This document shows positions 47,941-59,456 of a stretch of DNA of 64,000 bases, piece by piece (the stretch's first letter is position 1; every line of letters begins with the position of its first letter). Both the position numbers and the translations under genes were made by a program. The notes under the pieces are model-generated. The model did not search any database and had not been told where the DNA came from. It saw only the letters and a list, made by a program, of their open reading frames with translations. Source of the stretch: Vanessa cardui (lineage: Eukaryota > Arthropoda > Insecta > Lepidoptera > Nymphalidae); contig NC_061152.1 in the NCBI RefSeq assembly GCF_905220365.1, positions 3,089,001-3,153,000 on the forward strand, given 5' to 3'.

Positions 47941-48097
47941 TAGTACGACACAACTTAGATGTAGCATCGGCAAATTCAATAAAACCGATTACTGCCGATT
48001 CACACAATCAATAGAAATGCTGCTAGCCAATATTCTTGCCACCATTCCACGCGGTCAAGATTTATACAGTAACAAGTTTCAGTTCATATTTGTATAT

Positions 48098-48136
<39 letters not shown>

Positions 48137-48446
48137 AGCATTTAATGTTATTAATTCTTATGTTAATAAATATTTTATCAATAGAAACAGCTCCCTATCG
48201 CGCCATTCGACGCTATTCGTCGCTATAGATTCCCGCGTCAGTTCCACCCGAGACAGCGAGTGCGTGTAAAGCGACGCGTCGAATTGACGAATATATTCGG
48301 TCGTATGACATTTCAAGTTATTACGTTTGTGTAAAGATCATATTCACATGAGAAATAAATATTGATAATTCGGGACAGCGTACTCAATTCGGATGTGATC
48401 GGTTTTACGAATTTTGCCGATGCTACATCTAAGTTGTGTCGTACTG
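47941..48446 (+). mobile_element. MITE-1 copy interrupted by Repeat H
   Basis: Begins TAGTACGACACAACTTAG and ends AGTTGTGTCGTACTG. The internal insertion at 48018-48176 explains its extra length compared with 33411-33757. Confidence 0.87.
48018..48176 (+). mobile_element. Repeat H insertion with 11-bp TSD
   Basis: The 11-bp ATCAATAGAAA occurs at 48007-48017 and 48177-48187. Uninterrupted MITE-1 copies have a single AATAGAAA at this site (preceded by CC rather than TC), so this looks like a true insertion. The insert has a TA microsatellite and resembles 44360-44472. Confidence 0.85.
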
Positions 48447-48659
48447 TACATGAAAATAATATAAATTTCTCTCGTGGTAGATTATCATGAAGTTGTAGAA
48501 AGGTTGGATAACGTATTTAGCTGATGACGACTGATATATTAAGCCAAGCATTGTGCTGTTGTATTCCTCTTGGAATACATCCAAATAAACAATTATGACC
48601 TTGAATTTACGCGATATCATTGGTGGAGAATTTTAATAATTAATCATATTTATTACTAG

Positions 48660-48745
48660 CGACCTGACTCGGCGTCGCTCGGGTGCAATACTATTAATAA
48701 TGATTTTATTTACGACATCATAGAAACTTCTATAATTTATATATT
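48660..48745 (-). mobile_element. Hel-1 end fragment
   Basis: Starts ACTAGCGACCTGACTCGGCG, the inverse of the family's CTAGT end, and continues into the CATCATAGAAACTTC block. Confidence 0.65.
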
Positions 48746-49000
48746 GTAAGGAGTTATCCCTACCACACCAGGCTACCTGCTACAGGGTATATAACGTGTG
48801 CGATTCCAAGACTAGACGGTTGGGAAACCGACTACATTCTGAGCCGAGGTGCGATCTCATAGGAGACACCCTCAGGGCGAACTTTAAATTCGAGCCCCGC
48901 GCGCAACTTCAGGGCTGAGGACATTAGTTCTCGCCCAAAAGTCCGGTGACGCTGTAAAGGCCAGTAGGGCCAACAGCAATACTTCACACAAAAAAAAAAG
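48741..49000 (+). repeat. GC-rich segment with a terminal A run, unassigned
   Basis: About 250 bp, clearly richer in GC than its surroundings, ending in ten A residues (48990-48999). No copy elsewhere in the window and no ORF. It could be a retroposon or the 5' or 3' end of a retrotransposon. Confidence 0.4.
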
Positions 49001-49184
49001 ACTAAGGCCCACTTATCATCTCGTCGTCGTCATGCTGTCGGCGAGTTAGATAATTAGTTTTTCGCTAATTGTTATTATTGTCAGCTAGTTCAATACAAGT
49101 TATTGTTTTTTTTATTTTGATAAAACATAAAATAAGATTTTTTTTTAATAAATCATCACTTCCGATTCTTATAATATATTGCCT

Positions 49185-49325
49185 ATGTATTGTATACAAA
49201 AACATTTCTCTCGAATTAGTATCCATAAAAAAAACCCGCAACAAAATCCGTCGCGTAATTTCAAAGATCTGAGCATACATAGCTACAGACAGCGGTAAGC
49301 GACTTTGTTTTATACTGTATAATGA
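49185..49325 (-). mobile_element. Hel-1 fragment
   Basis: Reverse piece ending AGCGACTTTGTTTTATACTG. Confidence 0.72.
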
Positions 49326-49471
49326 TTCATATATCTTTACTAGCTATATTGAATACTTATTCGATCGGAATGCACAAAGAGTAATAAATAAACAATTAAA
49401 CTTTCGAATTTATTGCCGAAACTAATTACAATCGAAGTTAATAAGATGCTTCTCTACCAAGAACTGTATTT

Positions 49472-49485
49472 GGGGGGGGGGGGGG
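49472..49485. repeat. G14 homopolymer
   Basis: Fourteen G residues in AT-rich surroundings; length may be affected by sequencing. Confidence 0.8.
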
Positions 49486-50052
49486 CGTATTGGGCATAAT
49501 TATAGAGGTGTACTTTAGTGATGTATATATTGGTGTTTTGTCAACATAATCATGATTAACACGTTTGTTTTAACATATATATATGTTGAGCCAGAGATTT
49601 ACATAGACAAAGTTTTTTTTGGTACAAATAAAATTTCCTGTGATTTTTTTTAACGTATATTATAAAAGTTGTGACAGGCGGTTTCGCTCGCGTTTCGGAT
49701 GATTGTCAAGTATTTTTTACAAACAATTTGAATTTCCGAAACGGCAAATTTAAAAATGTCTACGGAATTTTGTTATATGTGATGTTGTCCAATATTTATC
49801 AATCAAATCAAAATTGCAAACTCACATTTGAGAAGAGAGACGCCTTGAGCAGTTCGTATCCTATTAAAGTAATCTTTTCAATCGATCTTTCAATTACCAT
49901 CCGATGTTACCATCATTAACGTACCGTTCAGAGATGGTGAGGCTTTAATTAAGTGGTAGGTAATTTGTGTTTTGTGTAGCGATTCGGATAACGGTTGTAC
50001 AAGTCTATTAAACACCAATCAACTGTGACTCGGCTGGCGATAAAATCATTTA

Positions 50053-50379
50053 TTGTACGACGCAGACGTAGCATCGGCAAAATTCGTAAAACCGATCACA
50101 TCCGAATTGAGTACGCCATCCCAAATTATCAATATTTATTTCTCATGTGAATATGATCTTTACACAAACGTAATAACTTGTAATATCATATGATAATATT
50201 CGTCAATTTGACGCGTCGATTTACACGCACTCGCTGTCTCGGGTCGAACTGACGCGGAAATCTATAGCGACGAATAGCGTTGAGTGGCGCGATAGGGAGC
50301 TGTTTCTATTGGTTGTGTGAATCGGCGGTAATCGGTTTTATTGAATTTGCCGATGTTACATCTAAGTTATGTCGTACTA
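50053..50379 (-). mobile_element. MITE-1 copy, nearly complete
   Basis: Inverse orientation: TGTACGACGCAGACGTAGCA to ATCTAAGTTATGTCGTACTA. Confidence 0.87.
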
Positions 50380-50439
50380 TACGTTCTGTAATTGTATAAT
50401 TAGAATTAAATCAGCCTCAATAATTACATTTTGATGCGG

Positions 50440-50720
50440 TTTTTTTAATAGATTCAGTCACATATGACTGTATATTTATTCCAGCTAATATCTGGAACGG
50501 CTGGACCGATTTTGACGGGACTTTCACTGGCAGATAACTGATATAATAAGGAGTAACTAAGGCTACAATAATATTTTTAATTGTTAAATTCAAAGCCATA
50601 CAAAGTCGTGGGTAAAGATAGTTTTAGTATATGTACCGTGTATACATACATATGCATTACATAAAAAGCGGTTATTTTCACAAAACAAACAGACACTCCG
50701 ATTCTATTATATATATATAA
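50440..50720. mobile_element. Hel-2 pieces, forward then reverse
   Basis: Forward part 50440-50605 (ATCTGGAACGGCTGGACCGA to AAAGTCGTGGGTAAAGATAG), followed by a reverse start region (about 50620-50720) ending CAGACACTCCGATTCTATTA. Confidence 0.65.
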
Positions 50721-50902
50721 TACCTCCTTAGTTCACACCGTGTACTTATGATTTTAAAACAAACTTAATACCATAAACTTTCCAACTCTCTCAGTTCTGT
50801 TGTAACTTTCACTTTTCGAAAGGCTGCCAATCATCAAGCACTTAACATTTAAGATGTTTCGATGAGAGCATGTCATCGCGGTAGCTCTTTCACAGAATAC
50901 AA

Positions 50903-51120
50903 CAAAAACAACAGCAAATTTCCCACTGCTGGGCTAAAAACTCCTTTGAGTTTGGTTTGGAACATATTACACCACGCGGGTTAATGAAATACACGTGTGG
51001 CTGAATTTCGATGAAATTAGACACATGCAAGTTTCCTCACGATTTATTGGTGCTTGCCTGGGTTTGAACCCGCAATCATCGGTTAAGATGCATCGTTCTA
51101 ACGGTTGGGCCATCTCGACT
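50903..51120 (-). mobile_element. SINE-A with deletions
   Basis: Reverse copy, AAATTTCCCACTGCTGGGCT to TCTAACGGTTGGGCCATCTC; box B complement GTTTGAACCCGCAATC is intact. Confidence 0.83.
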
Positions 51121-51194
51121 GTATCGTCCACAGTGTCCGTTTATCGCGCTGATACTTAATGCAAATTTACGACTTATATGGCGTTCATATTATC

Positions 51195-51345
51195 AGAACT
51201 GGACCAATTAAAATGGGACCACACGGGAAGCTCTAGCTTTCAAACAAAATAATATCAAAATCGGTTCAAAGCTGTCAAAAGTTATGAGGTAACATAAAAA
51301 AATACAGACGAATTGATCCATCCTTTTTGAAGTTAATTAAAAATG
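51195..51345 (+). repeat. Repeat E-related end
   Basis: GGACCACACGGGAAGCTCTA and ATACAGACGAATTGATCCAT match the right end of Repeat E copies. Confidence 0.55.
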
Positions 51346-51599
51346 AGCAAAACTAATGCTTCAAAATATAATATCTTTGATGTAATCAGTGATAATCATT
51401 GTATGCGCACGTGACGTAAGGAGAAGGTAACAACGCCAAGTGTGCGACTCGGCAGTAAATAAAATTCAACAGATATTTATAACTTTGCCGATTCATCGAT
51501 TCAAATCATTTCTAAAAATACATTAATAAAAGCATATTATTTAGCACAAGATTATTTATAGATGATAAAAAAACTTTTTGTCTTCCAGTATATATTATT

Positions 51600-51905
51600 A
51601 TTACACAGTATAAAACAAAGTCGCTTACCGCTGTCTGTCCCTATATATGCTTAGATCATTAAAATTACGCAACGGATTTTGATGCGGTTTTTTAATAGAT
51701 AGAGTGATTCAAGAGGAAGGTTTTTCTATATAATACATGGATAATATAGTAAAGTAACACTTATAATTTCAGAAGTTTCTAATGTGATGTCGTAAATAAA
51801 CAAATTGTGTTACTACACAATTATATGTATGTATTGTATATATATCATATATTGTATGTATGTTTAGTATCAGTATTGCAGCGTGCGGAGCCGAGGCGCG
51901 CTAGT
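51600..51905 (+). mobile_element. Hel-1 copy
   Basis: TTACACAGTATAAAACAAAG to GCCGAGGCGCGCTAGTA, with an inserted TA-rich stretch (51818-51868). Confidence 0.8.
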
Positions 51906-52147
51906 ATACTATATAATTCTATTTATATTTAACTAACATAGCCTTGTATTTTAAAGTTGGAAAAGAGTAACTATATTTGCAGGTTTTTCTATATAGAATC
52001 TACATTCCGAACCGGTGGTTCACTTGCTATAATTTCAAAGCTTGTAAAAGTCTACTTTAAAAAAATATATTTTGATTTCGACGTGCCAAACCACAAACAA
52101 TCATTAAATCACGCCAATTAAGAGATTAATGACTTATTGAAAAATAC

Positions 52148-52310
52148 ACTCAGGGTAAGAAAAGGTTCGTCACCTTAAGATCTATTTTCGTGTGCTCAGT
52201 GTGAGCGATAATCTGCTTTACCGATCGAGAATGACATATTGCGTCGCAATGATTTGATGTTTAGATTCAAAAGGTACTAAGAGTTTAAGGCTTGATAAAG
52301 GAATTTGTAA
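52148..52310 (+). mobile_element. MITE-2-related, right end missing
   Basis: CTCAGGGTAAGAAAAGGTTC and TTAAGATCTATTTTCGTGTG match 30932-31273; internal deletion and no right terminus. Confidence 0.68.
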
Positions 52311-52419
52311 CTTACTACGACACGATTTTAGACTTAAGGTCTAAATCAATCAGATCTTGACATAAATAATCTGAATCTGCATAGGGGATTATTCAAAATT
52401 GAAATATACGTTATACACA

Positions 52420-52735
52420 AGGCTTTTACAAGCACTTTTGAATTTAACAACTATATTAAGCGAAGTTAACACCGGTTCGGAATGTAGATTCTATCGAGAA
52501 CCGGCAATAAACTCAGTAGTTACTATTTTTCAACATTTATAAATAGTCATGTTAGTTATATACAATTATATATGTATGTAATTTGCCTGGAAGTCAACAA
52601 GTATTAATTCCACGCTTTTTTTATCTATAATCTTGTATTGAATAATATGCCTTATTTACCAATGTATTTTTTACAAACGATTTTAATTTATGAAACGGCA
52701 AAGTTAAAAATATCTGTGGAATTTTATTCATCAGG
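52420..52735 (+). repeat. Repeat D
   Basis: Contains AACACCGGTTCGGAATGTAG and the TTATGAAACGGCAAAGTTAA block. Confidence 0.68.
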
Positions 52736-52965
52736 GGATTGAACCGAGGACCTTCGGATCTGCAGAGCTATAAAATCTATATATATCGTTGCATATTACG
52801 TTATTGATCAATGAGGAGACTCAGATAACTCAAGTGTTTTATTAAGATAGATCTTATTTCGTAGGAATTAAAGTCTAATTTTGTTTGATTGAGTTGTGTA
52901 CATAGTATCTTATTTATTACGGACGGAAGGTTTATTTATTGTTATATGTATTATGTTTTTCGAAC

Positions 52966-53115
52966 CGGTAGTTTAGTAGTGCGTACACCGGTTTCATGGG
53001 TACGCTCCACTCCGAGGTCGCGGGTTCGATTTCCGGCCGAATCGATGGTGAAAAAGTTCATTAGTTTTCTATGTCGTCTTGGGTCTGGGTGTTTGTACTA
53101 TCGTTACTTCTGACT
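52966..53115 (+). mobile_element. SINE-C, 3' truncated
   Basis: GTGCGTACACCGGTTTCATG, box B GCGGGTTCGATTTCC, to CTATCGTTACTTCTGACT. Confidence 0.78.
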
Positions 53116-53289
53116 GTCATTGAAAAAACTTATCTTGTCCCGAGATTTCCATACAATAATGGTCACCCTAAGGTCATTAGGACTGTTTACGTTTAAACTA
53201 ATAACGATTAATATATCTTGTTTACAGGACGTTTATAAATCGTTTTGTTATGTAGTATTTTATATTCATAATCATAGTTTTATGTGTCA

Positions 53290-53795
53290 CTAACGACCTC
53301 GTGACTTCACACGGGTGCAATACTGATACTAAATATACTATAGAGTTTGTTTATTTACGACATCACATTGTAAACTTCTAAAATTATCAGTGTTTCTTTG
53401 CTATATTGTCTGCGTATTATATACAAACATTCCTCTCGAATCACTCTATCTATTAAAAAAAACCGCATCGAAATCCGTTGCGTAATTTCAAAGATCTAAG
53501 CATACATAGTTACTGACAGTAGTAAGCGACTTTGTTTTCTTTACTATATCCATGTATTACAAACAAAAACCTTTCGCTTGAATCACACCAACAGCGTGGT
53601 GGAATATGCTCCAATGCTTCTCCTCAAAGGGATAGATAGGCCTTTAGCTCAGCAGTGGGAAATTTACAGGCTGTTGATGCAATGAATCACTCTATCTATT
53701 AAAAAATGTCGCATCAAAATCCGTTGCGTAATTTCAAAGATCTAAGCAATACATAAGGACAGACAGCGGTAAGCGACTTTGTTTTATACTATGTT
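53290..53795 (-). mobile_element. Two Hel-1 copies in reverse, the second split by a SINE-A
   Basis: Copies about 53290-53540 and 53541-53795, each ending GCGACTTTGTTTT. The second is interrupted at 53587-53682. Confidence 0.75.
53587..53682 (+). mobile_element. SINE-A tail fragment nested in Hel-1
   Basis: ACCAACAGCGTGGTGGAATA to TTACAGGCTGTTGATG, flanked by TGAATCAC at 53579-53586 and 53683-53690, a sequence present once in intact Hel-1 copies. Confidence 0.82.
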
Positions 53796-53798
53796 ATA

Positions 53799-54009
53799 AT
53801 ATCTAGTCATAATATTATATCTAAAACAACATAATACTTTCGTCCAATCACAAGAGGTGCAGGAACATAAATATCTTAGATATTGAATTGATGTCATTGG
53901 TCAACTTGATCGATGTTGTATCCACACGGTGTTAATCTTATGGGACTTTCTCAAAGTGTATCAAACTAGATAATTCTAGTTTGAGTGACAATATTTCAGC
54001 AAATTGTCG
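53799..54009 (+). repeat. Left arm of a 211-bp inverted repeat
   Basis: ATATCTAGTCATAATATTAT to AAATTGTCG; the reverse complement of 58269-58480 with scattered substitutions. Contains its own small palindrome (ACTAGATAATTCTAGTTT). Confidence 0.92.
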
Positions 54010-54084
54010 AATTTCACTGCAAAGAATATATTTATAATTAACCAACAAAATTAAACCAAAGTTGGCGACACATTTCCAACACAA

Positions 54085-54336
54085 ATGCGTTGGCAGTTGG
54101 CCCAAAATATATCACGTGACGATAAACACGTCTTGCATGCAGAGTATTGTTTGAAAAAAATCAGACGTATCTTAGTTGGACAGGGTTTTAGCTCGGATTA
54201 TGCTCTGCGATTTGCATATTGGAATGAGAAAACGTGGTACGAATGTCAAGTAAATTTGGCAGGATATTTTGCCGGTTATTGTCGTACTGTCGATTGTATT
54301 GCTGATCGTAAAGTTTTGTCAACGGGAAGCACCTGA
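54085..54336 (+). CDS. Unrecognised 83-codon ORF
   Basis: ATG at 54085, stop at 54334. Composition is protein-like (Trp, Tyr, Cys and His spread through it), with EYCLKKIRRILVGQGFSSDY and AYWNEKTWYECQVNLAGYF. I do not recognise the family. An in-frame TAA precedes it at 54052. It lies just inside the left arm of the inverted repeat and could be an exon or fragment of a transposon gene. Confidence 0.35.
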   Translation: MRWQLAQNISRDDKHVLHAEYCLKKIRRILVGQGFSSDYALRFAYWNEKTWYECQVNLAGYFAGYCRTVDCIADRKVLSTGST

Positions 54337-54606
54337 TTGTGTGAGTAAAACTTATTTATATTTTTGGAATGAACAGGCAACATCAACGTCACGTCACACA
54401 GATTAAATAAAAAAAAAATGGCGGGAGTTTTGCTGCTGACACATTTTGGATAGCCATTATGATTGTTACTGTGTAGTGTGATTGATTATTGATGGTTATT
54501 TGTGTTGTAGATTAATTGGTATGGTAAATTAAAGATAATTGTTTTAGAGGTTAGCCTACTTCCTACTTCTGGTTTTAAAAATATTATTATTAACACTTTT
54601 TATATC

Positions 54607-54930
54607 ATACTAGAGGCCTGTCCCGGCTTCGCCCGGAAAATGAATAATACCCTGTAAGGTTTAATTTTTTCCGACATAACTAAAAACACGCTCTGGCTTT
54701 ACGACTGTTATACTGATACTAAATATTCAACAAGATCTATTTATTAACGATATTACATTAGAAACTCTAATCTAAAATGATCAGCGTTTCTTTACAATAT
54801 TGTCCATGTATTATGTACAAAAACTTCCTTTCGAATCTACCTTATTAAAAATATCGCATCAAAATCCGTTGCGTAATTTCAAAGATCTAAGCATACATAG
54901 AGACAGCGGTGAGCGAATTTGTTTTCAACC
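54607..54930 (-). mobile_element. Hel-1 copy
   Basis: Starts ATACTAGAGGCCTGTCCCGG and ends GGTGAGCGAATTTGTTTT. Confidence 0.78.
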
Positions 54931-54934
54931 GACT

Positions 54935-55175
54935 TAAAAAAGGAGGAGGTTATCAATTCGTCTGTATTTTTAAAATTTTTCCCGTGTGGTCCCTGGCTCC
55001 AAATATAACAATAACTATAGCTACGTTATATAATAGCAAATCTACTTTTAAGTAGTCTAATATTTTTCATTTCATTTTACTTACTAAATAATATGTTGAA
55101 TACGCAATCATTTTTATTACTTTTTTGTGCATATTTATTTGTTTTAAAATAGTGTTTTGCTTGAAGTCGGTTTTT
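54935..55175 (-). repeat. Repeat E copy
   Basis: AAAAAGGAGGAGGTTATCAA to TAGTGTTTTGCTTGAAGTCG, inverse of 28235-28530 with an internal deletion. Confidence 0.75.
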
Positions 55176-55423
55176 CTTTTTGTTATTTTTTTTATTTATA
55201 TACTATGTAATAATACAATTTATAAAAAAATGTATTAAAAGGCAGTTTGGGCTATGTCTTCAAACGTATTACAGTAAAATTTAAAGGCAACTGTGAGCCC
55301 GTGGATGTCGTAAAATTAAATAAAAGAAGATAGTGAATCTGAAACACGTCTGTTTAGCGAATAAGAGTGAGATAGTGAATGTCACTAGCTGCACATCCTC
55401 ACTTCGTTCGCACGTATAAACTT

Positions 55424-55729
55424 ACAACAACAACAACAACAACAGCCTGTAAATTCCCACTGCTGGGCTAAAGGCCTCCTCTCCCTTTGAGGAGAAGGTT
55501 TGGAACATATTCCACCATGCTGTTCGAATGCGGGTTGGTGGAATACACATGTGGCAGAATTTCTATGAAATTTGTCACATGCAGGTTTCCTCACGATGTT
55601 TTCCTTCACCGCTGAGCACGAGATGAATTATAAAGACAAATTAAGCACATGAATCAGCGGTGCTTGCCTGGGTTTGAACCCGCGATCATCGGTTAAGATG
55701 CACGCGTTCTAACCACTGGGCCATCTCGT
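55424..55729 (-). mobile_element. SINE-A, full length
   Basis: One of the best-preserved copies: (CAA)n tail, all internal blocks and an intact head ending CCACTGGGCCATCTCG. Very similar to 58516-58808. Confidence 0.9.
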
Positions 55730-55799
55730 CTTGGAATTTCCAAATACCTTCATTAACCAATAAAATATTCCTCATTCAAATAAACTCGCTCTCGGTACA

Positions 55800-56040
55800 G
55801 TTATCATCATCCTCCTGCCTTTATCCCAATTATTTGGGGTCGGTGCAGCATGTCTTCCATACTACCCTATCTGACGTCATCTCACAAGTAACAGTCCAAC
55901 CATATCTTCCACACAATCCATCCATTGTTTCTTTGATCGTCCCCTTCCTCTATATCCATCGACGTCCTCAAGACCTTCCTTACAATATGTTCCTCATTCC
56001 TCCGCATACCATGCCCATATCATGACAGCCGGTTTCCACA
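55800..56040 (-). repeat. Likely retrotransposon end, single copy here
   Basis: TCATCCTCCTGCCTTTATCC and GGGGTCGGTGCAGCATGTCT are, as I recall, a common lepidopteran repeat associated with RTE-like elements. No other copy in this window. Confidence 0.5.
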
Positions 56041-56079
56041 TAACTTCTCGGTTTATGTGATTTAAATGTTAAGCTACCA

Positions 56080-56400
56080 TCGGTTTGAAATGAAAATTCT
56101 ACCAAGAACCGGCAAGAAACTCAGTGGTTAATCCTTATTAACATTAAAAAATACACACGTCATGTTAGTTTAATACAATTATATATAAATGTAATATATC
56201 CTGCCTAGAAGTCAAAAAGTATTATTTCTATTCTTTTTTATCGTCTGTATAATCTTGTATTGAATAATATGCCATCTTCACCAATGTATTTTAAACAAAT
56301 GATTTTAATTTATGAAACGGCAAAGTTATAAATATCTGCGGAATTTTAGTATCGAAATAACTTGCACCAAGAAGGATTTATTGACTTTTCGGAGTCGGAA
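56080..56400 (+). repeat. Repeat D
   Basis: TTAAGCTACCATCGGTTTGA-like start, then ACCAAGAACCGGCAAGAAAC and TTTATGAAACGGCAAAGTTA. Confidence 0.68.
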
Positions 56401-56773
56401 ACTTGGTATTATAAGCTAATCCTTACTTCTTGTTCTTGGGTAGATCATCACGTTTGGGATTCCCCGTTCAGAGCCCCAACATAGCTCGTTGAGAGATCTT
56501 AAAATGGCGCAGCAATGTTTGTTAAGACGGAAACTCATTTACAGAACTAGCGTCACATTCGTCTTCGCACGGATGGACTTAGTTACATTAGATTTTTTTA
56601 ATATTTTTTGTTCATTTTTCCCGACATCTTTAAAAATTGTTCTATTTCACATTATTTACACAAAAAACTCAATAAATTATATATCTAAATCTTCCTTATG
56701 AATCCTTCTTACTATTAGTGAACTGCATGAAAATCTTGTAATTATTTTGGAGTTCATCGCGTACAACTTTAAT

Positions 56774-57055
56774 TGTTGGTAGGGCTTTGTGCAAGCCCGT
56801 CTGGGTAGGTACCACCCACTCATCAGTTATTCTACCGCTAAATAACAGTACTCAGTATTGTTGTGTTCCGGTTTGAAGAGTGAGTGAGCGGTAACTACAG
56901 GCACAAGGGACATGACATCTTAGTTCCCAAGGTTAGTGGCACATTCAAAATGTAAGGAATAGTTAATATTTTTTATAGCGTCATTGTCTATGGGTGATAG
57001 TGACCACTTACCATCAGGTGGCCCATATGCTCGTCCGCCAACCAATACCATAAAA
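56774..57055 (+). mobile_element. SINE-B, full length
   Basis: TTGGTAGGGCTTTGTGCAAG to CGTCCGCCAACCAATACCAT and A-rich end; a good reference copy. Confidence 0.9.
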
Positions 57056-57334
57056 AATATACAGACAGACTGCGGGAGACTCTATATTATAATACGTAGT
57101 GATAAAATACACTATTGAAATGTTAATCTTGTTACATTACAAAGAGCGTTATCAATGCTCAAACAATGATAAGCATTTACGAATGCACTTGAAATGTGTC
57201 TTTTACAAGTAGACAGAGATAGCATACACATTAACGATACCACTCTTTCCTGGTAGCGTTTTACGCAAGATTTTTCCAACATTGTATGTATTCTGGAGGG
57301 GGGGTTATCGATATCTATACGATAAATAAATCTA

Positions 57335-57585
57335 TGCATATAATAAAATTGGAGTGTCTGTTTGTAATATTAAAATAGCCCTTTTTACTCACACGGTACA
57401 TATACCAAAATAACAATTTTTACAATTTTTGTCTGTCTGTTTGTTCCGGCTAATCTCTGGAACGGCTGGACCGATTTTGAAGGGACTTTCACGAACAAAT
57501 AACTGATATAAAAAGGAGTAACTTAGACTACAATAATAAATTTTTTTGTTAAATTCAAACGCGTACGGTCGCGGGCACAGCTGGT
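57335..57585 (+). mobile_element. Hel-2 copy
   Basis: TAATAAAATTGGAGTGTCTG to GGTCGCGGGCACAGCTGGTA. Confidence 0.8.
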
Positions 57586-57599
57586 AATAAATAAATATA

Positions 57600-57815
57600 T
57601 TGGGCAACATCACATATATTACTCTGATCCCAATGTCAGTAGCTAACGCACTTGTGTTATGGAAGATCAGAAGTAACGACGGCACAAAAACGCAGACCCA
57701 AGACAACATAGAAAACTAATGAATTTTTTCTACATCGAGTCGGGCGTACGAACCCGGGACCTCGGAGTGGCGTACCCATGAAAACCGGTGTACACGCTAC
57801 TCGACCACAGAGGTC
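57600..57815 (-). mobile_element. SINE-C
   Basis: Full-length reverse copy; box B complement GTACGAACCCGGGACC, end GCTACTCGACCACAGAGGTC. Confidence 0.87.
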
Positions 57816-58067
57816 TTTATATAAGTAGAGAGAGATAGCAAGACAAAGACGATATGTATAATATATTAATTCATATTTTCCTGGTAGATTGTATGCCTGT
57901 GTGTATTGTATGCGATATCTACATAGATGTGAATAGATATTATAATTAAAAATACCGATTATTGATCAGTTAATTAGATTAAGTAATTATTTTGATAATA
58001 TCTCCATATATAGCACAAAAGACAGCAGGGGGGACGTGACGTCATAGGAGAACACCGTGACGTTTGT

Positions 58068-58258
58068 GTGTTATAATTCATCTCGTGCCCAGTATAGGGA
58101 AACATCGTGAGGAAACCTGCATGTGTCTAGTCATAGTCTGCCAAATTTGTATTCCACTAACTCGCATTGAACTGCGTCGTGGAATATGTTCCAAATCTTC
58201 TCCTCAAAGAGGCCTTAATCCAGCAGTGGGAAAATTAGGCTGTTATTGTTGTTTTTGT
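58068..58258 (+). mobile_element. SINE-A, head missing
   Basis: GTTATAATTCATCTCGTGCC to TTAGGCTGTTATTGTTGTTT. Confidence 0.8.
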
Positions 58259-58268
58259 AAACTAATTC

Positions 58269-58480
58269 CGACAAATTGCTAAAATATTGTCACTCAAACT
58301 AGAATAATCTAGTTTTGATACACTTTGAGAAAGTCCCATAAGATTCACATCGTGTGGATACAACATCGATCAAGTTGACCAATGACAACACTTCAGTATC
58401 AAAGATGTTTATGTTCCTACACCTCCTGTGATTGGACGAAAATATTATGTTGTTTTAGATATAATATTATGACTAGATAT
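58269..58480 (-). repeat. Right arm of the 211-bp inverted repeat
   Basis: CGACAAATTGCTAAAATATT to ATAATATTATGACTAGATAT, the inverse of 53799-54009. Confidence 0.92.
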
Positions 58481-58515
58481 CATTGGTAGATATGTAACAT
58501 ATACTGCCCTTACGC

Positions 58516-58808
58516 CAACAACAACCTGTAAATTCCCACGGCTGGGCTAAAGGCCTCCTCTCCCTTTGAGGAGAAGGTTTGGAACATATTCCACCACGCT
58601 GTTCCAATGCGGGTTGGTGGAATACACATGTAGCAGAATTTCTATGAAATTTGTCACATGCAGGTTTCCTCACGATGTTTTCCTTCACCGCTGAGCACAA
58701 AATGAATTATAAAGACAAATTAAGCACATCAATCAGCGGTGCTTGCCTGGGTTTGAACCCGCGATCATCGGTTAAGATGCACGCGTTCTAACCACTGGGC
58801 CATCTCGA
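58516..58808 (-). mobile_element. SINE-A, full length
   Basis: CAACAACAACCTGTAAATTC to CTAACCACTGGGCCATCTCG; near-identical to 55424-55729. Confidence 0.9.
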
Positions 58809-59172
58809 CTCTGCCCTTAACTGAAGTACATATAACATAACGTGAGTCCCTAACTAAGTAAAAGGTACTAACCCTTCAAGGTCCAAGGTATGTGAAAAAA
58901 TTAAATATCATCGTGAATAAGCACTTACTAACCTCGGTGACTAAGACCTGATACGTTATCAGGATCGTGACGTCATGCCAGAAAGGGACGCAATGCTGAT
59001 AAGGCTATCATAATCACCTGACTTGTATCACAGGTTTATATATGGTTAATGAATTTATTGCTGAAATTTGCTTTGTCAATGGGCTTTTGGTCGTAATTCG
59101 AAGATAATTCACTGATAATATTTCTTGTATGGAATTTGTTAATTTATAATCTCACCACTGATTATAGTAAAG
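58809..59172. other. Stretch with no recognisable gene
   Basis: Only short ORFs; no shared repeat identified. Confidence 0.5.
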
Positions 59173-59456
59173 TAACCTGTAAATTTCCCACAGCTGGGAT
59201 AAGGCCTCCTCTTTCATTAAGGAAAGGGTTTGGAACATATTCCACAACGTTGTTCCAATATGGGTTGGTTGAATACACATGTGGCAGAATTTCGATGAAA
59301 TTAGACACATACAGGTTTCCTCACGATGTTTTCCTTCACCGCCGAGCACGAGATGAATTATAAACACAAATTAAGCACATATATAGCGGTGCTTGCCTGG
59401 GTTTGACCGCAATCATCGGTTAAGATGCTCGCGTTCTAACAACTGGGCCATCTCAG
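59173..59456 (-). mobile_element. SINE-A
   Basis: AACCTGTAAATTTCCCACAG to CTAACAACTGGGCCATCTCA, box B slightly shortened (GGGTTTGACCGCAATC). Confidence 0.87.
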
